Counted from the first letter of the stretch, positions 1 to 6,186 are shown. The stretch: 6,627 nt of DNA from Microbacterium sp. (GCA_003248845.1 QFPD01000119.1:1-6627), one strand, 5' to 3'. Made by a program: numbers and translations. Notes: generated by a model not told the origin, from the letters alone.

Positions 1-1
1 C

Positions 2-403
2 GCCCAGCCCGACCTCGCTCTCGCCCTCACGGGCGACTTCAACATCGCCCCGACCGACGCCGACAACGGCGACCCGACGGTCGTGGAGGGCGTCACGACG
101 CACGTCTCGCCGCCCGAGCGCGAGGCGTTCCGGGCACTGCTGGATGCCGGGCTGCACGACACCGTGCGCCCCCTCGTCCCCACGGGGTACACCTACTGGG
201 ACTACAAGCAGCTGCGCTTCCCTCGCAACGAGGGCCTGCGCATCGACTTCATCCTCGGATCGCACGCGTTCGCCGACGCCGTCACGGCGGCATCCATCCA
301 CCGCGACGAGCGCAAGGGCGAGATCCCGAGCGACCACGTGCCCGTCACCGTCGACCTCGACCTCGCGGGAGCGGACGACGACGACCGGCCGATGATCTGG
401 TGA
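2..403 (+). CDS. xth: Exodeoxyribonuclease III, C-terminal part (5' end outside window)
   Basis: This is the last 133 codons of an exonuclease III / AP endonuclease, a Mg2+-dependent enzyme that cuts DNA at abasic sites and degrades 3' ends in base excision repair in the cytoplasm. The frame is open from base 2 and ends at TGA 401-403. The C-terminal hallmarks of the EEP (exonuclease-endonuclease-phosphatase) fold are visible: GDFNIAP near the start (the Asp/Asn pair of the active site), YTYWDYKQLRFPRNEGLRIDFIL (split here as YTYWDY, then RNEGLRIDFIL, matching the family R-I-D-x-I/F-L strand), and PSDHVPV, which holds the catalytic Asp-His pair. The C-terminus is acidic and ends RPMIW. About half of a typical 260-280 residue protein is missing to the left. 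The gene converges with the glycosyltransferase gene. The family call is firm; the exact substrate preference is not visible. Confidence 0.93.
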   Translation, partial: AQPDLALALTGDFNIAPTDADNGDPTVVEGVTTHVSPPEREAFRALLDAGLHDTVRPLVPTGYTYWDYKQLRFPRNEGLRIDFILGSHAFADAVTAASIHRDERKGEIPSDHVPVTVDLDLAGADDDDRPMIW

Positions 404-482
404 CCGAGAACCGCCTACCTCCGGCGGGCGCGCCCGCGGCCGATGCGGCGACGGGGTCGGCGTTCGGGAAGGTTTCCGCGGC

Positions 483-515
483 CGGGAGGGCGACATCCGA
501 TCAGGAGTCCTCCCG
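483..515. terminator. Possible bidirectional terminator hairpin between convergent genes
   Basis: A perfect 7-bp inverted repeat, CGGGAGG (483-489) and CCTCCCG (509-515), encloses a 19-nt loop. It lies 80 nt after the exonuclease III stop and 44 nt beyond the glycosyltransferase stop on the other strand, where a shared terminator would be expected. There is no T-tract on either side and the loop is long, so this is a weak candidate. The rest of 404-558 shows no gene. Confidence 0.3.
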
Positions 516-558
516 AATGCCGGTCACCACCCGGACGAGGGCCGGTCGGCGATAGGGA

Positions 559-1956
559 TCAGCTGTGCGCGACTGCCAGGCCCGGCGCGGTGACCAGCAC
601 GCTCTCGCGCTCGCGCACCGTCGCGCTTCCGGCCCGCCAGAGCGCGACGACCGCCCACACGAACAGGCCGACGACCATCGCGTTGCGCGCGAGCAGCACG
701 AACGCGGCGAACGGGTGCCCGTCGATGAGGGGCATGTACAGGATCGGGAAGACGAGCGTCGTGAGGAAGCAGGTCGCGGCCATCCACTGCGCGGGGCGCT
801 TCCACGCCGCCGGCGCGACGGCGAGGCCCACCGCCACGATGGGCGCGAGCCACATCATGTACTGCGGCGAGCCCACCTTGTTGAAGACGATGAGCGCGGC
901 GGTGAGGGCGAAGCTGCCGCTCAGGACGAGCTTCTGCTCGAGCTGCGGAGACAGGCGATTCTGCGACACCGCGAGTCGGCGCGCGCGCCACAGCAGGAGC
1001 ACGATGACGACGAACGAGATCGGCATGAGCCAGCCGACGACCTCCCCGGCGAGGTGCGCGCCGGGGCCGGCGACCTCACGCGTCGCGAGCACGTAGTTCT
1101 GCTGGATCTGCGAGCCCGGGATGCCGAGGACGGTCGCCCACACCCACGGGGTCGCCACCGGCGCCTCGAGCTGCAGTGAACGGTCGCCCTGGATCGTCGC
1201 GAAGCTCAGCAGGTTCGAGCCGCCGCCGTAGAGCACGACGGTCGCGGCCACGACGGCCGTGACGGCGATGCCGCCGAGGATGATGCGCAGACGGGTGGAT
1301 GCCACGGTGACGGCGGCCGCGGCGATGGCCGCGGGCCAGACCTTGATCCAGGTGGCCGCGGCGATGAGCGCGCCCGCGACGGCGGGCCGGCGCAGCAGCA
1401 CGACGAGACCGGCGATCGCGAGCGGGGCCGAGAAGCCTTCGAGCCGCAGCATCGAGACCGGCGCGAGCAGGACGACGATCGCGAGCCAGTACCACGCGGC
1501 ACGGTATCCGGAGCGGCGACGGAGGTTGCCGGTGAGAGCCAGCACCGCGAGCAGGTTCGCGACGATCATGAGCACGAACCAGCCGAGCTGGTAGTTGTAG
1601 GCTCCGGCGGCGATCGCGCCCATGATGGGGGCGAGGGCGCCGGCCGGGTAGACCCACGGCATGTCGATGACGGGCCAGTAGCCGAGCTTCGCCTGTTCGG
1701 CCCACAGCCGGTACAGCGGCAGGTCTCCCTGCGTCTGACCGGCGATCATCGTGGGCAGGAGCGCAAGGAAGAACATCGCGTGCACGACGGCGAAGCCGAT
1801 CATGAGGCCGCGGGGCGTCTGGGCCGCGCGCAGGAACGGCCCGCGCAGTGCGGCGATACGTGCGAGGCGGGCCTGCCAGGTGTCCGAACGCCGACCCTCC
1901 GCCGGATCGACGGGAGTTTGCAGGGGCTCAGGGGCGTGCTGGGGGGCGCTCGTCAC
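559..1956 (-). CDS. GT-C fold glycosyltransferase, GT87/DUF2029 family, polytopic membrane protein
   Basis: The product is 465 residues if read from the GTG at 1956-1954. It is an integral membrane protein with roughly 10-12 hydrophobic spans after a cytoplasmic N-terminus of about 50 residues. Family features of GT87/DUF2029 (polyprenyl-phosphate-sugar-dependent transferases such as mannosyltransferases) are visible: an acidic loop after the first span, GDLPLYRLW at residues 77-85, where the Asp is a candidate catalytic residue; WVYPAGA at 101-107; TWIKVWP at 202-208; an extracytoplasmic loop with DRSLQLEAPVATPW (about 258-271); and FNKVGSPQYMMW at 358-369. It probably transfers a sugar from a lipid-phosphate donor to a cell-envelope glycan or glycolipid outside the membrane; donor and acceptor are not visible. 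The frame stays open upstream to an ATG at 2091, but that extension has no membrane or family character and runs over the neighbouring kinase operator, whereas a good -10 box lies 7 nt before the GTG. It appears to be a single-gene unit. Confidence 0.83.
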   Translation of the reverse strand: MTSAPQHAPEPLQTPVDPAEGRRSDTWQARLARIAALRGPFLRAAQTPRGLMIGFAVVHAMFFLALLPTMIAGQTQGDLPLYRLWAEQAKLGYWPVIDMPWVYPAGALAPIMGAIAAGAYNYQLGWFVLMIVANLLAVLALTGNLRRRSGYRAAWYWLAIVVLLAPVSMLRLEGFSAPLAIAGLVVLLRRPAVAGALIAAATWIKVWPAAIAAAAVTVASTRLRIILGGIAVTAVVAATVVLYGGGSNLLSFATIQGDRSLQLEAPVATPWVWATVLGIPGSQIQQNYVLATREVAGPGAHLAGEVVGWLMPISFVVIVLLLWRARRLAVSQNRLSPQLEQKLVLSGSFALTAALIVFNKVGSPQYMMWLAPIVAVGLAVAPAAWKRPAQWMAATCFLTTLVFPILYMPLIDGHPFAAFVLLARNAMVVGLFVWAVVALWRAGSATVRERESVLVTAPGLAVAHS

Positions 1957-1963
1957 TCGCTTG

Positions 1964-1969
1964 AGTGTA
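1964..1969 (-). promoter_or_regulatory. -10 box of a leaderless promoter for the GT87 gene
   Basis: On the - strand TACACT (1969-1964) fits the actinobacterial -10 pattern TANNNT and lies 7 nt before the GTG at 1956, so transcription would start at or next to the start codon. No spaced Shine-Dalgarno sequence precedes that GTG. A poor -35 candidate is CTGCCA (1990-1985) with a short 15-bp spacer. This box is the main argument for the shorter reading of the gene. Confidence 0.5.
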
Positions 1970-2056
1970 GAGACGTCGGCCGCGTGGCAGGTGCACAGGA
2001 CATGTCGATCACCTGGCAATTTGCTGAGCGCCGGAGTGCCGCGAACCCCCGCTCGC

Positions 2057-2083
2057 CGACGGAATCCGCCCTGCGGGGGAGGC
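2057..2083 (+). promoter_or_regulatory. Putative response-regulator operator, copy 1 (kinase-regulator operon)
   Basis: This 27-bp element matches 4122-4148 at 22 of 27 positions. Its core is an imperfect inverted repeat, TCCGCC (2065-2070), a 4-nt spacer, then GGGGGA (2075-2080), followed by GGC. The core is centred about 42.5 bp upstream of the ATG, close to where a class II activator sits, and its right edge would overlap the -35 region. The first G of GGGGGA lies exactly 28 bp before the T of the -10 box, the same as in copy 2. Binding by the adjacent LuxR-type regulator is an inference from the shared arrangement. Confidence 0.7.
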
Positions 2084-2102
2084 TCCGGCATCCGGTTCCC
2101 CC

Positions 2103-2108
2103 TAGCGT
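2103..2108 (+). promoter_or_regulatory. -10 box TAGCGT of the kinase-regulator operon, leaderless type
   Basis: TAGCGT matches TANNNT and is followed by GGGAGG and then directly by the ATG at 2115. The GGAGG abuts the start codon, too close to act as a normal Shine-Dalgarno site, so the arrangement fits a leaderless or near-leaderless mRNA beginning around 2115. The same TAGCGT-S-GGAG string precedes the ABC ATPase start. Confidence 0.65.
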
Positions 2109-2114
2109 GGGAGG

Positions 2115-3395
2115 ATGAGCGAGCTGAGCCCCGCGCCGCGCCTGACGACAGCGCAGCGCCGACAGGACGTGTGGCTCGCGGCGGGCCTTCTCGTCGCCGC
2201 CGTGCTGAGCGCGTGGCTGGGCAGCACGGCCAGCGTCTACGGCACGGAATCCGCGCCGTTCTCGTGGGCGCTCGCGTACGCGGTCGCGCTGACGGTTCCG
2301 ATCGCGTTCCGACGGAGGGTGCCGATCATCGTCCTCGTCGTCATCGCGGTCGCGTTCTTCACCGGGGTGTCGCTGCGCATCCCCGAGGTCTACGTCGGCA
2401 ACGTCACCCTCTTCATCGCGATGTACACGGTCGGCGCGTGGGTCGAGGATCGGCGCCGCGCGACGCTTGCGCGCGTGCTCGTGATCGTCGGCATGTTCGT
2501 GTGGCTCACCGTCGTCACGTTCGAGGCGTCGGCCGGCGATGACGGCGGACTGTCCCGGGCGGGCCTGTTCTCACCCTTCGCGGCGTACATGGTGCTGCAG
2601 TTCCTCGTGAACGCCGCCTTCTTCGGCGGCGCGTACCTCTTCGGCGAGCGCGCGTGGATGCAGGCGCGCTCGCGCGCGGCGCTCGAAGCACGCACCGCCG
2701 AACTCGAACGCGAGCGCGAGCTCACGGCGGCGCAGGCCGTCGCCCTCGACCGTGTGCGCATCGCGCGCGAGTTGCACGACGTCGTCGCGCACCACGTGTC
2801 GGCGATGGGCGTGCAGGCCGGCGCGACCCGCGTCATGCTCGACCGCGACCCCGCCGCCGCACGGGCGGGGCTCGAGGCCGTCGAGCAGTCGGCGCGCGAC
2901 GCCCTCGTCGAGCTGCGCCAGCTGCTCGACACACTGCGTACGCCGGATGCCGAGACGCCCGGCGACTCGACGCTCCACCTGAGCGCGCTCCCCGATCTCG
3001 TCGCGCACGCGGGCGCCAACGGATTGCCGACGACGCTGACGATCGTCGGCGACGTGCGCCCTCTGCCCGAGCTCATCGAGGTCAACGTCTACCGCATCGC
3101 ACAGGAGGCGCTCACGAACGCACGGCGGCACGGTGGTCCGGGCGCGTCCGCCGACGTCCGCGTGCGCTACGGCGCCGATGGCGTGGAGCTGGAGGTCACG
3201 AACGTCGGACGTACCGCGGTGGCGGCGCGCCCCGGGCTCGGCCTCGTCGGCATGCGCGAGCGGGCGGCGGCCTCCGGCGGCACTCTCGACGCCGGTCCGC
3301 GCCCGCGCGGAGGCTTCCGCGTGCGCCTGCACGTGCCGCACTCGGCGACGGACGCCGGCGTGGATGCCGGGGCTCATGCGGCGGCTCCCGCATGA
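2115..3395 (+). CDS. Sensor histidine kinase, NarL/DesK type (HisKA_3)
   Basis: This 426-residue membrane kinase would sense a signal at the membrane, autophosphorylate and pass the phosphate to the regulator encoded next. Residues 19-176 contain about six hydrophobic segments with short loops and no large extracytoplasmic domain, suggesting that sensing happens in or near the membrane. Residues 183-211 form a charged, probably coiled-coil linker. The HisKA_3 dimerisation domain holds the phospho-acceptor in ARELHDVVAHHVSAM, with His221 followed by Asp222. The ATP-binding domain has an N-box EALTNARRHG (Asn335) and a G-box GLGLVGMRERA (374-384). The usual DxGxG box is replaced by TNVGR (362-366), as also occurs in other actinobacterial kinases of this group. 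An Ala-rich tail of about 18 residues follows the kinase core. The stop overlaps the regulator start as ATGA. The operator and -10 box upstream suggest autoregulation. Kinase identity is firm; the signal is unknown. Confidence 0.95.
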   Translation: MSELSPAPRLTTAQRRQDVWLAAGLLVAAVLSAWLGSTASVYGTESAPFSWALAYAVALTVPIAFRRRVPIIVLVVIAVAFFTGVSLRIPEVYVGNVTLFIAMYTVGAWVEDRRRATLARVLVIVGMFVWLTVVTFEASAGDDGGLSRAGLFSPFAAYMVLQFLVNAAFFGGAYLFGERAWMQARSRAALEARTAELERERELTAAQAVALDRVRIARELHDVVAHHVSAMGVQAGATRVMLDRDPAAARAGLEAVEQSARDALVELRQLLDTLRTPDAETPGDSTLHLSALPDLVAHAGANGLPTTLTIVGDVRPLPELIEVNVYRIAQEALTNARRHGGPGASADVRVRYGADGVELEVTNVGRTAVAARPGLGLVGMRERAAASGGTLDAGPRPRGGFRVRLHVPHSATDAGVDAGAHAAAPA

Positions 3396-4096
3396 GTGAG
3401 ACGATCCGCGTCCTCCTGGTCGACGACCATGCCGTCATGCGGGCCGGATTCCGCATGATCCTGGAGGCTGAGCGCGACATCACCGTCGTCGGCGAGGCGG
3501 CGTCCGGGCTGCAGGCGCTGACCGCGGCATCCGAGCTCCGCCCCGACGTCATCTGCATGGACGTTCAGATGCCCGACATGGACGGGCTCGAGGCCACGCG
3601 GCGGATCGTCGCGGACGGTGCCCTCCAGTCGACCATCGTCGTCGTGACGACGTTCGACCGCGACGACTACCTCTTCCAGGCGCTCGAGGCGGGGGCGAGC
3701 GGGTTCCTCCTGAAGAACGCCGGACCCGAGCAGCTGGTCGAGGCAGTGCGCGTCGCGGCGGCCGGCGACGCGCTGCTCGCCCCCGCGGTGACGCGACGCG
3801 TGATCGAGCGCTTCGCGGCATCCCCCTCGAGCCCCGGCCCGGCGGGCGCGACGCCCCGAGCTGCGGCCGACGGGGCCGCCGAGGCAGCGGCGACCGCCGA
3901 GCTGGCCCTGTTCACCGAGCGCGAGCGTGACGTGCTGCGCCTGCTCGCCGACGCGCGCAGCAACGCCGAGATCGCCGCCGAGCTGTACATCGGCGAGGCG
4001 ACGGTGAAGACGCACGTCTCGAACGTGCTGCAGAAACTCGGCGTCCGCGACCGCGTCGCGGCGGTCGTCTACGCGCACCGCCACGGACTCGCCTGA
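3392..4096 (+). CDS. Response regulator, NarL/LuxR family
   Basis: This 234-residue two-domain transcription factor is the expected partner of the kinase just upstream. The receiver domain (about 4-122) has the acidic pocket Asp11-Asp12, the phospho-acceptor Asp57 in VICMDVQMPDMDG, the switch Thr86/Thr87 and Lys108 in GFLLKNAG. An Ala/Pro/Gly-rich linker of about 30 residues (143-171) is longer than usual for the family. The C-terminal LuxR-type helix-turn-helix (about 174-234) shows FTERERDVLRLLADARSN and the recognition region GEATVKTHVSNVLQKLG. The ATG at 3392 overlaps the kinase stop (ATGA) with no clear ribosome site, implying translational coupling. Phosphorylation should drive dimerisation and binding to an inverted repeat; the repeats at 2065-2080 and 4130-4145 are the obvious candidates, so it probably controls its own operon and the ABC operon downstream. 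Family is firm; targets are inferred. Confidence 0.95.
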   Translation: MSETIRVLLVDDHAVMRAGFRMILEAERDITVVGEAASGLQALTAASELRPDVICMDVQMPDMDGLEATRRIVADGALQSTIVVVTTFDRDDYLFQALEAGASGFLLKNAGPEQLVEAVRVAAAGDALLAPAVTRRVIERFAASPSSPGPAGATPRAAADGAAEAAATAELALFTERERDVLRLLADARSNAEIAAELYIGEATVKTHVSNVLQKLGVRDRVAAVVYAHRHGLA

Positions 4097-4121
4097 GTCC
4101 TCCCCGCGTCGGAGCCTGCCG

Positions 4122-4148
4122 CGACGAAATCCCCCGACCGGGGGAGGC
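4122..4148 (+). promoter_or_regulatory. Putative response-regulator operator, copy 2 (ABC operon)
   Basis: This copy holds a perfect inverted repeat, TCCCCC (4130-4135), GACC, GGGGGA (4140-4145), followed by GGC. It matches copy 1 at 22 of 27 positions, and its distance to the -10 box is identical (28 bp from the first G of the run). The repeat is centred about 43.5 bp before the ATG, overlapping the expected -35 region. It could also fold as a short hairpin after the regulator gene, but conservation at a promoter with no terminating upstream gene (copy 1) favours a protein-binding site. Confidence 0.72.
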
Positions 4149-4167
4149 ACGCGACACCCCGCGCCCG

Positions 4168-4173
4168 TAGCGT
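4168..4173 (+). promoter_or_regulatory. -10 box TAGCGT of the ABC operon, leaderless type
   Basis: TAGCGT is identical to the kinase-operon box and is followed by CGGAGCC and the ATG at 4181. The GGAG lies only 2 nt from the ATG, too close for a standard ribosome site, so the mRNA probably starts at or within a few bases of the start codon. It gives the ABC genes their own promoter despite the short 84-bp gap after the regulator. Confidence 0.63.
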
Positions 4174-4180
4174 CGGAGCC

Positions 4181-5065
4181 ATGCTGGAACTGAACGGGAT
4201 CACCAAGAGCTACGGCACGCACCGCGTGCTCGACGACGTGTCGTTCACCGTCGCCCCCGGCCGCATGACGGGCTTCGTCGGCGGCAACGGCGCGGGCAAG
4301 ACGACGACGATGCGGATCATCCTGGGCGTGCTCGCCCGGGACGGCGGCACCGTCACCCTCGGCGGCACGGGGGTGACCGCGGCCGACCGGCGCCGCTTCG
4401 GCTACATGCCCGAAGAGCGCGGCCTCTACCCGAAGATGAAGGTGCTCGAGCACATCGTCTATCTCGCACGCCTGCACGGCTTCACGGCGGCGGATGCCGG
4501 GGCCCGCGCGCGCGCCCTGCTCGAGCAGCTCGGTCTCGGCGAGCGCCTCGGCGACAACGTCGAGACGCTGTCGCTCGGCAATCAGCAGCGAGCGCAGATC
4601 GCCGCCGCGCTCGTGCACGACCCCGAGGTGCTGATCCTCGACGAGCCGTTCTCGGGTCTCGACCCGCTCGCCGTCGACGTCGTCGCCGGCGTCCTCGCCG
4701 AGCGCGCCGCACAGGGGGTCGCCGTGCTCTTCTCCTCGCACCAGCTCGACGTCGTCGAGCGGCTGTGCGATGAGCTCGTCATCATCGCCGACGGCCGCAT
4801 CCGCGCCGCGGGGACCCGCGACGCCCTGCGCGCAGACCACGCCCAGCGCCGGTTCGAGCTCGTCTCCGACGCCGATCTCGGCTGGCTGCGCGAGGAGCCC
4901 GGCGTCGAGGTGCTCGACTTCGACGGGGGCTACGCGCAGTTCGGCACCGATACCGACGAGACGGCGCAGCGGGTGCTCCAGCGCGCCCTCGCGGCGGGAG
5001 CCGTGCGCGGCTTCACCCCCCAGCATCCCTCGCTCGCCGAGATCTTCAAGGAGGTCATCCAGTGA
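4181..5065 (+). CDS. ABC transporter ATP-binding protein, NatA/YhaQ-like
   Basis: This 294-residue ATPase would power the two-gene exporter from the cytoplasmic face. It carries Walker A GGNGAGKTT (34-42), ABC signature SLGNQQRAQ (131-139), Walker B VLILDEPFSGLDP (150-162) and the H-loop histidine His187 in SSHQLDVV. In the Q-loop region the sequence is GYMPEERGLYPKM (74-86), with Glu where many ABC proteins have Gln; this form is typical of the NatA/YhaQ (COG4152) branch. Residues from about 210 to 290 form a C-terminal extension of the DUF4162 kind seen in the same branch. The ATG at 4181 lies 7 nt after a -10 box and has no usable Shine-Dalgarno site. The stop overlaps the permease GTG as GTGA. 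Relatives export sodium, antibiotics or peptides, so the substrate cannot be named. Control by the upstream two-component pair is inferred from the shared operator. Confidence 0.95.
   Translation: MLELNGITKSYGTHRVLDDVSFTVAPGRMTGFVGGNGAGKTTTMRIILGVLARDGGTVTLGGTGVTAADRRRFGYMPEERGLYPKMKVLEHIVYLARLHGFTAADAGARARALLEQLGLGERLGDNVETLSLGNQQRAQIAAALVHDPEVLILDEPFSGLDPLAVDVVAGVLAERAAQGVAVLFSSHQLDVVERLCDELVIIADGRIRAAGTRDALRADHAQRRFELVSDADLGWLREEPGVEVLDFDGGYAQFGTDTDETAQRVLQRALAAGAVRGFTPQHPSLAEIFKEVIQ
5048..5055 (+). promoter_or_regulatory. Strong Shine-Dalgarno site for the permease
   Basis: AAGGAGGT lies inside the end of the ATPase gene, with 7 nt between GGAGG and the GTG at 5062. It is a near-perfect anti-16S match and fixes the GTG as the permease start. 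It contrasts with the leaderless-type start of the first gene in the same operon. Confidence 0.85.
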
Positions 5066-6186
5066 CCACGTCAGCCCCCACCGTGGCCCCCGCGCCCACA
5101 CCGCCGGCCGCGCCCAGCTTCGCGCAGAGCGCGTGGCTCGTCGCCGAGCGCGAGATCTCGTCGAAGCTCCGCAGCAAGGCCTTCATCATCTCGTTCGCGA
5201 TCCTGTTCATCGGCGCGCTCGCGCTCGTCGTCTGGGCGGGCTTCCAGGCCAAGACCGTCTCGACGACGTCGGTCGCGGTCACCGCCGACGCGCAGCAGTA
5301 CGTCAGCGGCATCCCGAACCTCGACGTGACACAGGTCGAGAGCCGCGACGCCGCCGATGCGCTCGTCGCGTCCGGCGACGTCACCGCGGCGATCGTCGCC
5401 GATGCGTCTTCGCCGACCGGCTTCGCGCTCGTCGCCGACGACTCGGCGCCGACGTCGCTGCTCATGACGTTCGCGCAGGTCCCGACCGTCGAGCTCCTGA
5501 ATCCCTCCACGACCGATCCCGGCCTGCGCTACATCGTCGCGATCGGGCTCGGCATCATCTTCCTGCTGTCGGCGCAGCTGTTCGGCTCGACGATCGCGCA
5601 GAGCGTCGTCGAAGAGAAGCAGACCCGCGTCGTGGAGCTGCTGATCTCGGCGATCCCGGTGCGGGCGCTACTGGCGGGCAAGGTGCTCGGCAACACGATC
5701 CTCGCGATGGGCCAGATCCTCGTTCTCGCCGCGATCGCCGTCGTCGGGCTCACCGTCACGGGCCAGAGCGAAGTGCTGCAGGTCATCGGCGCGCCGCTCG
5801 CGTGGTTCGCGGTGTTCTTCCTGCTCGGGTTCATCCTGCTGGCGGCGCTCTTCGCCGCGGCCGCCGCGATGGTCTCGCGCATGGAGGACGTCGGCTCGAC
5901 GACGGCGCCCCTCATCTACCTGATCATGATCCCGTACTTCCTCGTCATCTTCTTCAATGACAACCCCCTCGTGCTCGGCATCATGTCGTACGTGCCGTTC
6001 TCGGCGCCCGTCGGCATGCCGATGCGCCTGTTCACCGGCGAGGCGCAGTGGTGGGAGCCGCTGCTGTCCCTCGGCATCCTCGCCGTCACGTGCGTCGGCG
6101 CGATCTGGGTCGGCGCGAAGATCTACGAGAACTCGCTGCTGCGCATGGGCGCGCGCGTCAAGCTGTCGGAGGCACTGCGGGGCTGA
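5062..6186 (+). CDS. ABC-2 type permease, NatB/YhaP-like
   Basis: This 374-residue membrane protein is the channel partner of the ATPase encoded just upstream. A Pro/Ala-rich cytoplasmic N-terminus (1-20) leads to AWLVAEREISSKLRSKAF (24-41), typical of NatB-like permeases, then a first membrane span (about 42-60). An extracytoplasmic domain of about 95 residues follows (61-155), and then roughly six hydrophobic segments between 156 and 352. The family-defining cytoplasmic coupling segment SVVEEKQTRVVELLISAIPV (181-200) is present, followed by ALLAGKVLGN. This is the ABC2_membrane_3 architecture (COG1668). The GTG start is set by the strong ribosome site at 5048-5055, and the start overlaps the ATPase stop by 4 bp. 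The gene ends at TGA 6184-6186, 29 bp inside the convergent antiporter gene. One permease per operon suggests it works as a homodimer with two ATPase copies. The substrate is unknown. Confidence 0.95.
   Translation: MTTSAPTVAPAPTPPAAPSFAQSAWLVAEREISSKLRSKAFIISFAILFIGALALVVWAGFQAKTVSTTSVAVTADAQQYVSGIPNLDVTQVESRDAADALVASGDVTAAIVADASSPTGFALVADDSAPTSLLMTFAQVPTVELLNPSTTDPGLRYIVAIGLGIIFLLSAQLFGSTIAQSVVEEKQTRVVELLISAIPVRALLAGKVLGNTILAMGQILVLAAIAVVGLTVTGQSEVLQVIGAPLAWFAVFFLLGFILLAALFAAAAAMVSRMEDVGSTTAPLIYLIMIPYFLVIFFNDNPLVLGIMSYVPFSAPVGMPMRLFTGEAQWWEPLLSLGILAVTCVGAIWVGAKIYENSLLRMGARVKLSEALRG

Noticed and set aside
424..437. Perfect 14-bp palindrome GCGGGCGCGCCCGC after exonuclease III
   Set aside because: It has no loop, cannot fold into a long stem, and such GC-only palindromes are common at this base composition.
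443..1096. Long + strand open frame opposite the GT87 gene
   Set aside because: Its translation is rich in Arg, Ala and Thr without any domain. It is the complement of a well-supported membrane protein and reflects high GC.
1957..2091. N-terminal extension of the GT87 protein to the ATG at 2091
   Set aside because: It has no family similarity that I can recognise and overlaps the divergent operator; the leaderless GTG at 1956 fits better.
4130..4145. TCCCCC-GACC-GGGGGA read as a terminator of the kinase-regulator operon
   Set aside because: The same element occurs at equal spacing before the kinase promoter, where no + strand gene ends nearby, so an operator is the better explanation. A partial terminator role is not excluded.
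3374..5101. A 575-codon open frame on the - strand spanning the regulator gene, the ABC promoter and the ATPase gene
   Set aside because: It crosses two clear genes and a promoter on the other strand, shows no recognisable motif, and has the charged Arg/Glu/Ala/Gly make-up of a GC-rich antisense shadow.
4770..5960. Long + strand open frame across the ATPase-permease junction in another frame
   Set aside because: The translation is Arg/Ser/Pro-rich low complexity, and both real genes with their full motif sets explain the region.
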